Below, piece after piece: positions 53,800 to 64,000 of a stretch of DNA of 64,000 bases. The position numbers and the translations under genes are program-made. Source of the DNA: Symbiodinium natans (Eukaryota > Sar > Dinophyceae > Suessiales > Symbiodiniaceae). Positions within the stretch are counted from its first letter, which is position 1; every line of letters starts with the position of its first letter. The notes beneath the pieces were generated by a model that saw nothing but the letters and a program-made list of their open reading frames with translations, was not told the origin of the DNA and ran no database searches. The DNA lies in NCBI GenBank assembly GCA_905221605.1, contig CAJNDS010002190.1, positions 1,361,288-1,425,287 on the forward strand, given 5' to 3'.

Positions 53800-56315
53800 C
53801 AGAGCCTAAGTGAAACAACCCACGGTGTATGAAACCAACGTGCCTCTGGATTTAGTAGCGGGCACGTCCTTCATGGGTGCTCATTCTTTCATAAGCTGAA
53901 ATAGTACAACCGCAGCCCCTGAACCCTAAACCCTGCACACTAAACTAGGAAAAGGCTGAAACCCGTCTGAGTGCCCGCACATGTCTGAGGCCGCCGGAAG
54001 CCTCAGCCACTGCGCCCAGCAATGCTTCGCAGGTTCCGATGTATAAGGGTTTTTGGGTTAAAAAGCTTTGTCGGGTTCAGAGAGTTTATAGGTCTTACAG
54101 GGTTTGTAAGACTTGGTTTGTAAGGTTTGTAGGGTTTATAGTGTTTGGAGGGTTTATATGGTTTGTGGGGTGTGTAGAGTTTAGGGCTTAGGCCTGGCGC
54201 GTCCTGGGATGTGTGTGTGAGCCAGTTTTTGCTCGGCAAGCCAGTTTTTGCTCGACACAGCCTCAAACATCTTCTGCTTCGACCGGTTTAGGGCTGACCG
54301 CTGAAAACCCAAACGCCCAAGCCCTCAGGCTGCAAATCGCAACAGGTAGGCACCATATTTGCAGCCTTGACCCCCCAGGTAGGGATTATATATCTTTGTA
54401 CCGAAACCGAAACCCTAAACCCTAAACCCTAAACCCTAAACCCTAAACCCTAAACCCTAAACCCTCTTACCCCGAACCCTAAACCCGACACTCCGAGATG
54501 CCGACGCCTCAAGCCCCAAGGCTGAGTGCTATTTAGGGGTTAGGGTTCAGGGTTCAGGGTTCAGGGTTTAGGGTTTAGGGTTTAGGGTTTAGGGTTTAGG
54601 GTTTAGGGTTTAGGGTTTAGGGTCTCAGGCGAACCCTGAACTTCCAAAACCAGGATGCGCTCGTGGTGCCCTGCTTTTCTCCTTTAGGGCTTCGGCTCCA
54701 ACTGAGCCTAAGGCAAGCTGCGTGGTCCCTTAATGCGGTCCCTTACCTTCTTTGCAGCGTGCTGAAGAGTAATTAAGCCCTAAGGTTTTAAACAAAGTTA
54801 GGGTTTAGGGTTTAGGGTTTCGGGTTTAGGGTTTAGGGTTTAGAGCTTAGGGTTTGCGATTAAGGCTGAGGCTCCCATCGAAACGCCCGACTAAGGAAGC
54901 ACGCGAGCCGATCTTTTTCCGTTCAGGCAAACAGGGAGCCCAGAACCGAAGCCCCCAGCCCCAAGACCTATGTAAGTGGTTCGGGTTTAGGGTTTAGGGT
55001 TTAGGGTTTAGGGTTTAGGGTTTAGGGTTTAGGGTTTAGGGTTTAGGGTTTAGGTCAAGGCTTAGGGGTTAGGGTTTCGGGTTTAGGTCAAGGCTTAGGG
55101 TTTAGGGTTTAGGGTTTAGGGTTTAGGGTTTAGGGTTTAGGATTGGGCCTAACCTCTAATCTCGAAACCCTAAGATCCAAATGAAAAGCAGCTTCGCCGA
55201 ATCATGGACAGGCCGGTCGTGGTGCCCCCAGCCCAGGGCCCAGTGCTGGCTCGGGTTTAAGTTTAGGGGGTTTAGGGTTTGGGGTTGCGGGTTTTGGGTT
55301 AAGGGTTAAGGGTTTATAAGGGGTTTGGGGTTTAGGATTTAATGTTGGGCTTGCGCCTTCCGGGGTTTTAGGGTTTCTGGGAGTTAGGGTTTAGGGTGTT
55401 AGGGTTTCAGGGTTTAGGGTTGTGGCGTTCAGGGTTCGAAGGTTTCAGGGTTTAGAACCCTCAGGTTTAGGGCTTTGGAGGCTTTAGGATTCAGCGTTTA
55501 GGGTTTACTGTAGGTTTTAGGGTTTTAGGGCTTTAGGGCTTTAGGGTTTTTAAGTTTTTGGGTTCTAGGGTTCTTAGGGTGTCTAGGGTTTTTCGGGTTT
55601 GCGGTTGATAAGCTCAAGAGCCCTTGCCGTACTTCCTGACTCTTTGAGCTTCCTGGTTTGTCACATCCACCACTCCAAAAAAAAGTTTTTAGTATGAGAT
55701 GGCCCCCCAAAAAGACACGAAGGTTCGGGGGCCACTTTGGGTTTCAGGAGTGTAGGTGTAGCCCTAAACCCTAAACCCTAAACCCGAAACCCTTAAGCCC
55801 AAACAACTGTATCTTGGTATGGTTTTTAGGCCCCCTACACCCTAAGAAGTACCAAAGGGGTGGAGTTGCCGATGTGTCATGTGAAGTGACGTTGTTTAGG
55901 GTTTAGGGGCTAGGGTTTAGGCTGTTAGGGTGTTAGGGTTCTTGGCTATGGAAGTTCAGGGTTGATTGAGGGTTTACGGTGCAGAGGGTTTCTGGGTGCT
56001 GTGTTCGAGACAGCATGCTGGGCGTGCCACGTGCCCCACAGCACGAAGCAGGAGTTAGTGTGCAACAAAGTACCAACAGGCGGGCGAAGCACAGATAGAA
56101 AAGCACATCCCTAAACCCTAAACCCTAAGCCCTAAGCCCTAAACCCTAAACCCTAAACACCCTTTTGCCCTGTAGATGCCCTCAGAGAAGTCTACGGCTT
56201 GCAGGTGTCCGCTTCACAGATACCGTAGAGCAGCTTCGATCCTGTGTCTTTCACCAAAGCCTTGCACCCGAAACATCCTATAGACCCTAGACCCTGCAAA
56301 CCCTGAAGTGGCGCC
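53800..56315. other. Telomeric arrays with small undecided islands
   Basis: TTTAGGG arrays at 54536-54625 and 54985-55140, GTTTATAGG variants at 54045-54190 and TTTAGGG drift at 55260-55580. A short open piece at about 55186-55252 (KQLRRIMDRPVVVPPAQGPV) may be an exon. Confidence 0.5.
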
Positions 56316-57224
56316 ATGCTGCGCGTGTGTTGGAGCCTCTCGGGTGCGGAGTTGACGACCTTCCCTTTGGCAAAGATGCCGGATGTTCGGACACTGAAAC
56401 GGGCACTGCACGAGTGTCACGGGGCCCCTCCTCGATTCCAGCAGGCCATCTTCCACAATGGTCGCAGTCTGACCGACGAAACCAAGCTCGAGGTCGAGGA
56501 GGTGGAGCTCTTGCTTGTTGCTTTCGTGCAGACGTCCGGGCAGCAGGCCTTCGAGCTCGCCCACGCGGCCGCCTGCGGCGATGTCGTCGGAGTGGAGAGC
56601 CTCCTTCAGCGCCCCCAAGACCCAGACCACGTGTGTTACCTGGTACAGCCTTGACCCTTTTTTTTGTCTTGTTTACGGTTTCCTTTATAAAAATAGCCAA
56701 CCCCAAAAAGGGCGCCCTCATCATAGGGTTACTTGGCTAACCAAGGTTACCATGGCCTTTGTGAGTTTGGCGAGTTTACGGCACTCTGCAGAGCAGCAGC
56801 ACACGGCCAGTTGGAATGTTTGGACCTTTTGCTGGAGGCCGGGGCTGACATAAACAGCAATGTGCGGCTTTGCAAGACACCGCTGTCTCTTGCTGCAAAC
56901 GCAGGCCACCTTCACGTCGTGCGTAGGCTCCTAGCTGGAGGTGCCGACGTCCACGCAAGAAAAGAAACCGTCTACCTACCTGGTATGACAATTCGGGGAA
57001 CGGCTCTCTGCGGTGCTTGTCTAAGAGGCCGTGAGGAGATTGCGCGTTCGTTGCTGGAGGCGGGTGCTGCGAGTGACTTGGTGGAGATCCGCCGTGCCAT
57101 GTGGTGTTGCCGCTATGGCAGACTACCGAAGACATCGACGGTTGTGCGGCTGCTGCAGCAGAAGAGGCGCCAGAGGTTCGGGCCCTTTGCACGTAGAACG
57201 AACCTGGCTTGCAGGAGGCGTTGA
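56316..57224 (+). CDS. Ubiquitin-like domain plus ankyrin-repeat protein, two exons
   Basis: Exons 56316-56634 and 56746-57224 give 798 nt (265 residues). Residues 1-70 form a ubiquitin-like segment (LSGAELTTFPL ... LLLVAFV). From about residue 78 there are ankyrin-type helices: ELAHAAACGDVVGVESLL, TALCRAAAHGQLECLDLLL, TPLSLAANAGHLHVVRRLL and TALCGACLRGREEIARSLL. The C-terminus is basic. This UBL-ankyrin layout is common in dinoflagellates; a protein-protein interaction or ubiquitin-pathway role is inferred from the domains only. The start is the first ATG of the UBL segment. No telomeric units lie inside the gene. The single intron is an inserted element. Confidence 0.9.
56635..56745 (+). 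mobile_element. Intron of the UBL-ankyrin gene: family E introner, target duplication GTTACC
   Basis: GTTACC at 56635-56640 and 56746-56751. Between them lies an element starting TGGTACAGCC and ending TTACTTGGCTAACCAAG. The donor is GT of the duplication, the acceptor is the terminal AAG. The pre-insertion sequence reads in frame (HVCYHGLCEFGE). Confidence 0.93.
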
Positions 57225-58410
57225 TGGCCGAGACTTGCTTCCAGCCTGTGATCTTGTCTTGGTGATGTGGCCATGGTTCTGCTTGATGCTCCTGCTTCGT
57301 GCCGACAAACGCCCGCGGGCATGCGCAACTACTTAGTAGCTGAGTAGGTAACCTTGAACCTTTCAGATCACATAGAACCCTACCATAATTGAAAGATTGA
57401 CTTGTTGCAGGCCAAGTTACTCAGATGTCCGGTGAGGCAGTTTAGGGTAGTAGGGTTTGGGGTTAGGGTTTTTCGGGTTTAGGGTTGTTAAGGGGAAGTT
57501 CCACGGTTCAGGGTCTGAGTTTATGGCTTTTAGGAGCTCCAGGGGCCTGCTGTCAGCTGTTTTGCTCGAGTATTAGGGGCCTCGCGTTTAGGGGTGTTTT
57601 AGGGGTGTAGGGTTTTTGGGTTAAGGAACCCTCAAACCCTAAACCCTACACTTAGGCTCCCCTGCGCCGCCTTGTGGGGGTAAGGGCCTTCCAGCAAGTC
57701 CTTTGGCTCGGTCTGGGGTTCTAGCGCTCATCTGGGACTTGTTCTACCTCCAGTTTAGTAGGTGACTACCCCTTAATTTGTAGGCATAGCCCCGAGAAGT
57801 GCAGGTGAAGAGAGTCACAGGGAGGGTTCCGGGTTCCGGGTTCGAGGGGAGGATTGGGGTTTCGCGCTTAGGTCCTAGGGTCTTTTAGGGTGAAAATCAA
57901 GGGTTCAGGGTCTAGGGTTTGCGGCTTAAGGTTTTCGGGGAGGTTTAAGGTTTAGGGTACAGGGCTCAAGGTTTTTTGGGGGAGCTCAAAAGCAGATTAG
58001 AGAAGAGACGTGGCCCTCTCAGGCCACCTTCAGTTCCTGGTAGCCCTGTGGTACCCGTTTGCCGTTGTTTTTTTCGCTCCAGGTTCCCTTGCTAAGTAAC
58101 CCCCCACCACAAAAAGGTATCCTTCTTAGAATATGCTTACTCGCTGGCGAACCTGAAAGCACACATCTTCCCTGAACGCCAAACCCTAAACCCTACATGT
58201 AGGGGCCCCTAGTTATAAATAGGGTGATAAAGGTCCTAAATTAGGCTAGAAGTCTATATGTCTTGCTATGTCTCCCTTACCTAAGGTTAGTGTAGTAAGG
58301 GGGCCCGTACTTGTATATTGACAGGGTTGCTTCTGTTGTGTTAACCCTAAACCCTAAACCCTAAACCCTACACCCTAAACCCTAGACCCTCCTAAGTAAG
58401 TCCCATAGAG
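57225..58410. other. No gene seen; short telomeric units and two elements
   Basis: Family E (58036-58153) and family C (58193-58316) elements and scattered TTTAGGG units. At 57341-57354 a fragment TTAGTAGCTGAGTAGGTAACC resembles the start of the intron 11 element of the UBL-RCC1 gene. Confidence 0.55.
58193..58316. mobile_element. Family C element
   Basis: CTACATGTAGGGGCCCCTAG at the left; GGGGGCCCGTACTTGTA at the right. It shares AGTTATAAATAGGGT and CTCCCTTA with the copies at 16709 and 61439. Confidence 0.65.
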
Positions 58411-58512
58411 GGCATGACCCCCGAGGTGTCCGTGGGCTCCTCTGCCACGCTGAACATCGGCTTCGGGGAGGACTCCCATGAAGACAGCAGGCTCGCGAAC
58501 CCCGGGTTGTAG
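58411..58512 (+). CDS. Unassigned exon-like island
   Basis: Acceptor CATAGAG|G, then GMTPEVSVGSSATLNIGFGE and DSHEDSRLANPGL with a TAG at 58510; a GT donor at 58506 is an alternative end. Coding-like codon use; no family. Confidence 0.4.
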   Translation, partial: GMTPEVSVGSSATLNIGFGEDSHEDSRLANPGL

Positions 58513-59397
58513 GGTTTTAGCGTTGGTTTAGGATTTAGGGTTTAGGGTTCAGGATTTAGGGTTTAGGGATTAGGGTTTAGGGTGTAGGGTTTAAGGTTAT
58601 AACACAACAAAAGCAACCCTCAGAAGTCTCCACTCAACAGTCCTCAGTGCGTGCAACACTTCTTTTCATAACTACCCATGAACCCTAAACCCCAAACCCT
58701 GAACCCTAAACCTTAAACCCTAAACCACAAACCCGAACTGCCGGTAAACACTGCAACTGGGAGATCGCACCTGGACTCGCTTCAAAATGAGTTGGGGTCC
58801 TTCTACATTCTTCGGGTTTAGGGGTTCGGGTTTAGGGTTTAGGATTGGGGCTTAGGGTTTAGGGTTTAGGGTTTAGGGTTTAGGGTTTAGGGTTTGGAGT
58901 TTAGGGTTTGGGGTTTAGGGTTTAGGGTTTGGGGTTTAGGGTCCTTCTTGGGTTCTTTGGGTTTAGCTGTTTGGCTGTTCGAGGGTACCAAAACAAGGCC
59001 TGATGCAGGTCAAACCCCAGATGTCTTAGGAGTTTGGTTTATCATTTCGGGCTCAGGATTCATACAAGGAGGATTGGGGGACTTAATTGGTACAACAACC
59101 CCAGTAGGGTTTGATGCGCGCTCTTTGTGGCGGCCGAAACCCTAAACCCTGAACCCAAACCCTGGTTTGGGCTTGGGGGGCCTTGAAGTTAATGTGGCCA
59201 ATTCTGTTCTTGGCTGCCCTAAGTATCAAGGGCCGTATGACAACCGGGGAACCCCCACAAAAGGGACCAGAACTTCCCTTAAGGCTCTAAGGGTTAAGGG
59301 CTTAGGGTTTTTAAACACTCTCATTTGAGGAGTTGTCGTGCCGAACGACCATACCATGTAAGGTCGTCTTCGGCTCTTCTGGCCAAGCGTTTCCCCT

Positions 59398-59523
59398 AAC
59401 CCTAAACCCTAAACCCTAAACCCTAAACCCTAAACCCTCAACTAAAAACCCTAAACTAACAAAACCTAAACCCTAAACCCGAAACCGTAAACCCTAAACC
59501 CTAAACCCTAAACCCTAAACCCT
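59398..59523. repeat. CCCTAAA array with variants
   Basis: About fifteen units with CCCTCAA and CCGTAAA variants, just upstream of a candidate start exon. Confidence 0.9.
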
Positions 59524-59534
59524 ACTTTTGATAA

Positions 59535-61436
59535 ATGGCCAATGCAAACGGCAAAAGGTGGGACCCGCAAGAGTCCTCCACCAGCTTGCTGAGCACGCCG
59601 CACGGTGGCGAGGCTTTTCGTTTTTTTTTTTTTTTTTTTTTTGTGTTTGGTCATTTTTGTTGTTTAGGGTTTAAGGTTTAGGGCTTAGGGTTAGGGCTTA
59701 GGGTTTAGGGCTTAGGGCTTAGGGCTTAGGGCTTAGGGCTCAGGGCTTAGGGCTTAGGGCTTCGGGCTCAGGGTGGGTGGTTAGACAGAATATGGGGCTT
59801 GTTGGGGTTTCTATTGGCTTTGGGTTGGGGGCTTGGAGAGGCAGGGGTCAGGTTCAGGTTTAGGGAAACCCTGAAGCCCGAAAACTCTTAAGCCCTGATC
59901 CCCGAAGGTCCAAAGGTGGGACTCTGACCCTCAACCCTAAACTCTAAACCCTCAACCCTCAACCCTCAACCCTCAACCCTAAACCCTAAACCCTAAACCC
60001 TAAACGCAAGGAAGGTAAAGCTGCTGTAGGGGTGGAAGCTCCTGGGCTGGGAGTCGAAATCTCAAAGCCCTCAAGCTCTGAAACCCTTAAACCCTTAAGT
60101 CCTCATGCCCTTTAAATCGTCAACTCCTCAATTATTCAATTCTCAGCTCTTAAACCCTTGAACCCTTAAACCCTATACCCTTCTAAACCCTAAACCCTGA
60201 ACCCTAAACCCTAAACCCTAAACCCTAAACCCTGAACCTCAGCCCGAAGTGTCGGCTCCGGGGACCTATCGAGCCTCCTCGACTGTCCTTGCGGCGTCAT
60301 GCGCGGGGCTCGCGCGCACGAGCTCACAATCTGCTGCCTCTCTGGGCAAGAGGCCGGGTGCCCGCTTTTGTGAACATTGGATACCCCTCCAAAACAGGTT
60401 TTTGTGAACAAAGATTTAGGGTGCAAAATGTTTGGTTATGGCGCTGTTGAGGTTCGCGTTTAATTTCTGTGTTTTTAGTTATGGGGTTTGCAGACTTTGT
60501 TGAGCTTACAAGGTTTTTAGGGCTTATGGGGTTTGTAGGGTTTACGTCTGAGGATTCAGGGTTGGGGCCCCGCGAAACATGGCTCTCGAACCCGCAAGCT
60601 CTTTTCACGTCGTGTTTCCTTGGGTCCAAGGGGGCTCCCTGAAAATACGAACTTTAGAAGAAGGTAACTATAACCCAATTTAGTGCCATGAGAACCCTAA
60701 AGTACTTATTTATAAACCCAAAGCCCTCAACCCTAAACCCTAAACCCCAAACTCCAAACCCTAAACCCTATCTACTTGTTGAACTAGGGGGCCCCTACTT
60801 GTCACTCGACCAGGTGGTCAGTTTGACGACCCCACAGGCAGCTCGAGATGGCGTGGGTTTTGGGGCTTAGGTTTTAGGGTTTAGGGTTTAGGGGTTAAGG
60901 TTTCAGGGTTTAGGGTTTAGGGTTTCGGGTTTAGGGCCAAAGGGGCTTTGGGCGTCTGGTTTCGAGGACTCTAAGAACTAAGGCTCGTGGCTTTCTTGTC
61001 TGGAAGCTTGTTGAGAATCTGAGGTCAAGGCTGGTGGCAGGGGTCACAACAACAGCGCTTCATGTAATCTGCGCCCAGGTTTTTGCTTCTGCCCCCTGCG
61101 TCAACGTTTTAAGTTCGAAACGAAGCAGGCACTTAGACGGGAGGTCTAAGCACATAGCAGGGGCTTGCGACCCCAGCTTGCACTACTTGCCAAGATCAGT
61201 GAGCATTTGCAGACCCCAACTCTTGACACTGAAACCCAAACCCTAAACCCTGAGCCCTCCTAAACCCTAAGGTTGCCCTAAACCCTAAACCCCAAACCTT
61301 AAACCTTATAAGCCCTCAACCCTAAACCCCAAACATATCCAGACATGGCAAGCAGGTGGATCGCATGGCCGAGGAGGATGGTTCGTTGCGCGTCCTGCTG
61401 CGGCGTTGTGCAGAGGAGCTTCTTTCCATCTCTTGA
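59535..61436 (+). CDS. Unassigned gene, candidate exons
   Basis: Candidate exons: 59535-59612 starting MANANGKRWDPQESSTSLLS (GC donor), about 60011-60075 (EGKAAVGVEAPGLGVEISKP, acceptor AAG|G, phase fits), a coding-like piece at about 60245-60370, and 61356-61436 (VDRMAEEDGSLRVLLRRCAE then ELLSIS and TGA, acceptor CAG|G). The grouping is inferred from strand and order. No domain recognised. A run of about 24 T (59618-59642) follows the first exon. Confidence 0.35.
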
Positions 61437-62840
61437 CCCTACATGTAGGGCCCCCCCCCCCCCCCCCTAATTAGTTATGATTGGGGTTATAAGGGCCCTA
61501 ATTGGGCTATAAGTCTTACTATTTAGGTTATAACTCCCTTATCTGAAGTTAATATAGTCATACTTGTACAAACCCTAAACCGCATGTGGGGGGTTTCCGA
61601 AAATAGGGCTATAGTAAGGATTGTATTTGGGATATACGAGGGGTGCCCCTAATATACGGAGTCTGCATGCGGATATGGCAAGTAGGGCACTAAGCATGAA
61701 ACTCTACACCCTAAACCCTTCGGGAAGCAGTCTTCACAGCTAAGTGCTTTCAACAACACGGCAACAAAGAACCACCAAGCCCTAAACCCTAAACCCTAAA
61801 CCCGACGCGGCATGGCGCGTCAGTCTTGTGACCTGCTTCTTGTACCTCGAATTCGATGTTTGGGGTTTAGGGTTTGGGGTTTAGGGCTTCGTGGTAGCCC
61901 AGTGGTACGTACCCCTTTTGCCATTCTTTTGTTCAGGGTTACCTTCTAAAGTAGCCAATTCCAAGGAAAGGGTATGGTCGCTGGCAGTAGCTGGGATACG
62001 ATGGCTTTTGAACCTAGACATCGATGTGTTGGGCTTTTATATAAGGGTCAGGAATTAAGCTGTGCTGAATGAAGCTTAACTAGAGTAGCATGTCTGTGCG
62101 TGGTTCTCGACGAGCAGGTTCAAAGTTAAGAGTGTCCAGGGAGATCATTGCGCAACGGGGCAGTGGCAGCATCGCACGGCTTGGGTCACCGGCTTCTCAA
62201 CCCTAAGCACTCAACCCTAAACCCTCCACTTCCCTCAGCCCTCAACCCTCAACCCCAGTCCTGCCCAACAGCCTTACATAGTATGGTCTTTCAGGCCCAA
62301 AAACCCTGTTACAAGAACCTTACGGAGACACTCTTCAGACCTGGCACCTGCTTCTGGAAGCCAGCACCTGAACCTGCAGTTAGGGTTTAGGGCTTAGGGG
62401 ATGTTGTGGAGTGTTGAAACATTTTTCAGGGTTTTGGGGTTGTGCTTATAAGAGCCCATTAAAACAAAAAGCTTCTATGGTGCAGGATGTTGGGCGTTGT
62501 TGTAGTTGTTGCTACATTTTCGTGGAAGGGGGGGGGGGGGGGGGGTCCTCACACGAGCCCAAAGTTTCAAACTATGTCCTCCTGTAGGGGCTAGGAGCCC
62601 ACAGATTAGAACTACTATCGCATGTATATGTATATATATATATATATACACATACACATATAATATATTGTTGATGGCTCAAACAGGTCCCCAGCGAAGA
62701 GCACCCCTTCGATGTGGACTGAGTCCTCCTCCGAAATCTCGAACCTTGTATTCTTTGCCGAAGAAAACCTCCGAAACTCCAATCGCCCAAAGTCTCCCAG
62801 ACTGCACAGCGCAGAGCGGCCTATGGCTTTTCTCTCAGCT
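61437..62840. other. No clear gene; elements, G and TA runs
   Basis: Family C (61439-61571), K-like (61584-61670) and E (61890-61990) elements, a G run (62528-62545) and a (TA)n tract (62628-62660). Confidence 0.55.
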
Positions 62841-63105
62841 AGCGAACACGCTCGGACTCAGAAGAGAAGAAAGAACAAAAGCAAGCTGACAAGTGCTATA
62901 CAAAGCCAGACTTACAAATCTTTCTTGAAAGCTATGTGTTTGCGGTGCATGCAGCCCCTTCCAAGCACATCCCTACTGAGTGCTTCAAGCATGTTCGGGT
63001 TATGTACTCGTGCTGCATGCCTTTGAACCACAAGTCGGAAAAGAAGAAGCGAAGCACCTGGGCAAAGGGCTCGTGGAGGGTCTGGACATTCAACACTCCT
63101 CCTTG
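62841..63105 (+). CDS. Unassigned open stretch
   Basis: An 88-codon open frame without ATG start, including DKCYTKPDLQIFLESYVFAV and KKRSTWAKGSWRVWTFNTPP before TGA. Composition is coding-like, but the minus strand is also partly open and a minus-strand ORF lies next to it. No family recognised. Confidence 0.3.
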
Positions 63106-63131
63106 AAAAAGCCGCCAGGCGCCTTTCACTA

Positions 63132-64000
63132 CTACCCATTTCGTGTCTTCCTCCCGAGACAATGCCTACAAGGAGTCTTCGCAGTAACCCCCAAGGGTTG
63201 ATGGAGGCCGGCACGACAATGGATATCATCATGGATAGTCTTCCCTTTGGGAGTCATGTATGCATGCTCGTCAACCCCAAAGACAAGGACGGGCTCAGTT
63301 TGAACCGCAACCGAAACCCCCCTAACACCCCTCTCAACCCCGGCATGGCGCACAGGCGAGGTACCCTCGGCAGGGCGGGCAGGCGTTGGAGGAAGTGGAT
63401 GAGGCGGTGGAGGTCGTGGAACAGGAGCGCGAAGCCATGGATTATCCCCAGATGCACAGGCAGAGCCCTGAGGTGAATCACACGGCGGCGGGGGCGGAGG
63501 CGTTTGTTTTCGCCTGTGTCTCCTCCTTGCTTGCATCTCGATGCTTGTGGTGGATGATGTGTCAGGGGATGGCAATTCCCTTTCAAGGGCTTGAGCCACA
63601 GCTCGCTGCAGCTTCTCTTCCCGGCGGGAAAGGGCCTTGACTGCGGGCCTGGTCTCAACCCTACGGTAAACTCCCCTACCTACACCCTTTAGGCATTCCC
63701 AAACCCCAAGTGCAGCTATCACTACAACCACTAGTGCAACATACAGCCATGTGTCATCCGAGACCCCGGGCGGATCCTCATGCACAAGTGGTGGTGGAGG
63801 CGGAGGTGCTTGGCCTTCATGCTGCTCTTGACCGTAAATCACCCCAGCATACGACATCAGCAATGCCACCCATGCTGCTAAACCTTGCGAACACCCAGAA
63901 CCCTGGAGGCATTGCACACTGGCGGTTGGCTCCTCACTCTCCCTTGTCAAGCCTATCAGTATGCTCAGGTCTCTCAGGCGAGCACTCGAAAGAGCCTTAG
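63132..64000 (-). CDS. Partial ORF with one membrane segment and a Cys/His motif, runs off the right edge
   Basis: Open on minus from the window edge to 63132 (about 289 codons), with no ATG required inside the window. Features in order: a hydrophobic stretch near the edge (LAAWVALLMSYAGVIYG), a poly-Pro run, a membrane segment (TWLYVALVVVVIAALGVWEC), an Arg/Lys-rich linker, more Pro runs, and a C-terminal motif YMTPKGKTIHDDIHCRAG ... TPCRHCLGRK with H-x3-HC and CxxC spacing that could bind zinc. Similar Cys/His tails occur in dinoflagellate retroelement-like ORFs, so a mobile-element origin is likely but not shown. Confidence 0.5.
   Translation of the reverse strand, partial: KALSSARLRDLSILIGLTRESEEPTASVQCLQGSGCSQGLAAWVALLMSYAGVIYGQEQHEGQAPPPPPPLVHEDPPGVSDDTWLYVALVVVVIAALGVWECLKGVGRGVYRRVETRPAVKALSRREEKLQRAVAQALERELPSPDTSSTTSIEMQARRRHRRKQTPPPPPPCDSPQGSACASGDNPWLRAPVPRPPPPHPLPPTPARPAEGTSPVRHAGVERGVRGVSVAVQTEPVLVFGVDEHAYMTPKGKTIHDDIHCRAGLHQPLGVTAKTPCRHCLGRKTRNG

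Overview
The window looks like nuclear DNA of a dinoflagellate, probably close to the Symbiodiniaceae/Suessiales. The evidence is a plant-type telomere heptamer (TTTAGGG/CCCTAAA), protein architectures typical of the group (ubiquitin-like domain plus RCC1-like repeats, ubiquitin-like domain plus ankyrin repeats, and multi-pass 'SHSW...LWCVFE' membrane proteins), and introns with GT, GC or GA donors and an AG|G acceptor. All confidently modelled genes are on the + strand. No bacterial, viral, tRNA, rRNA or CRISPR features were recognised.

Layout. 1-1200: telomeric arrays and foldback elements. 1204-4604: a 12-exon UBL-RCC1 gene. 4615-17000: telomere-repeat-rich DNA with many short inverted-repeat elements and a few unassigned exon-like islands. 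17.1-31.7 kb: a tandem triplication (period about 5 kb) of a TIR-like multi-pass membrane protein gene; all three copies can be spliced to an open frame. 32.7-44.85 kb: a DUF938/METTL26-type methyltransferase gene spread over about 12 kb, with a 4.35-kb intron that holds a telomere-free, decayed mobile-element island. 46-54 kb: scattered exon-like islands in + orientation. 56316-57224: an intact two-exon UBL-ankyrin gene. 58.4-61.4 kb: more exon islands. 62.8-64.0 kb: two ORF regions, one of them a minus-strand ORF that runs off the right edge.

The main result concerns introns. I could place 33 introns so that the reading frame closes (10 GT, 16 GC and 7 GA donors; every acceptor is AG followed by G). 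Many are short inverted-repeat elements. The element end supplies the acceptor AG, and the duplicated target site (usually starting with G) supplies the donor GT, GC or GA. The three paralogues act as a natural presence/absence test: several introns occur in one copy only, flanked by perfect short target duplications. A second class of intron is made of telomeric repeat lying between two copies of a duplicated exon segment that contains AGGT. The window therefore appears to catch two routes of intron birth, transposon 'introners' and telomere-filled microduplications, and offers a simple origin for the non-canonical donors of dinoflagellates.

Limits: all alignments were made by eye, domain calls rest on motif recognition, and no search or folding was run. 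Most exon islands outside the named genes are unassigned.
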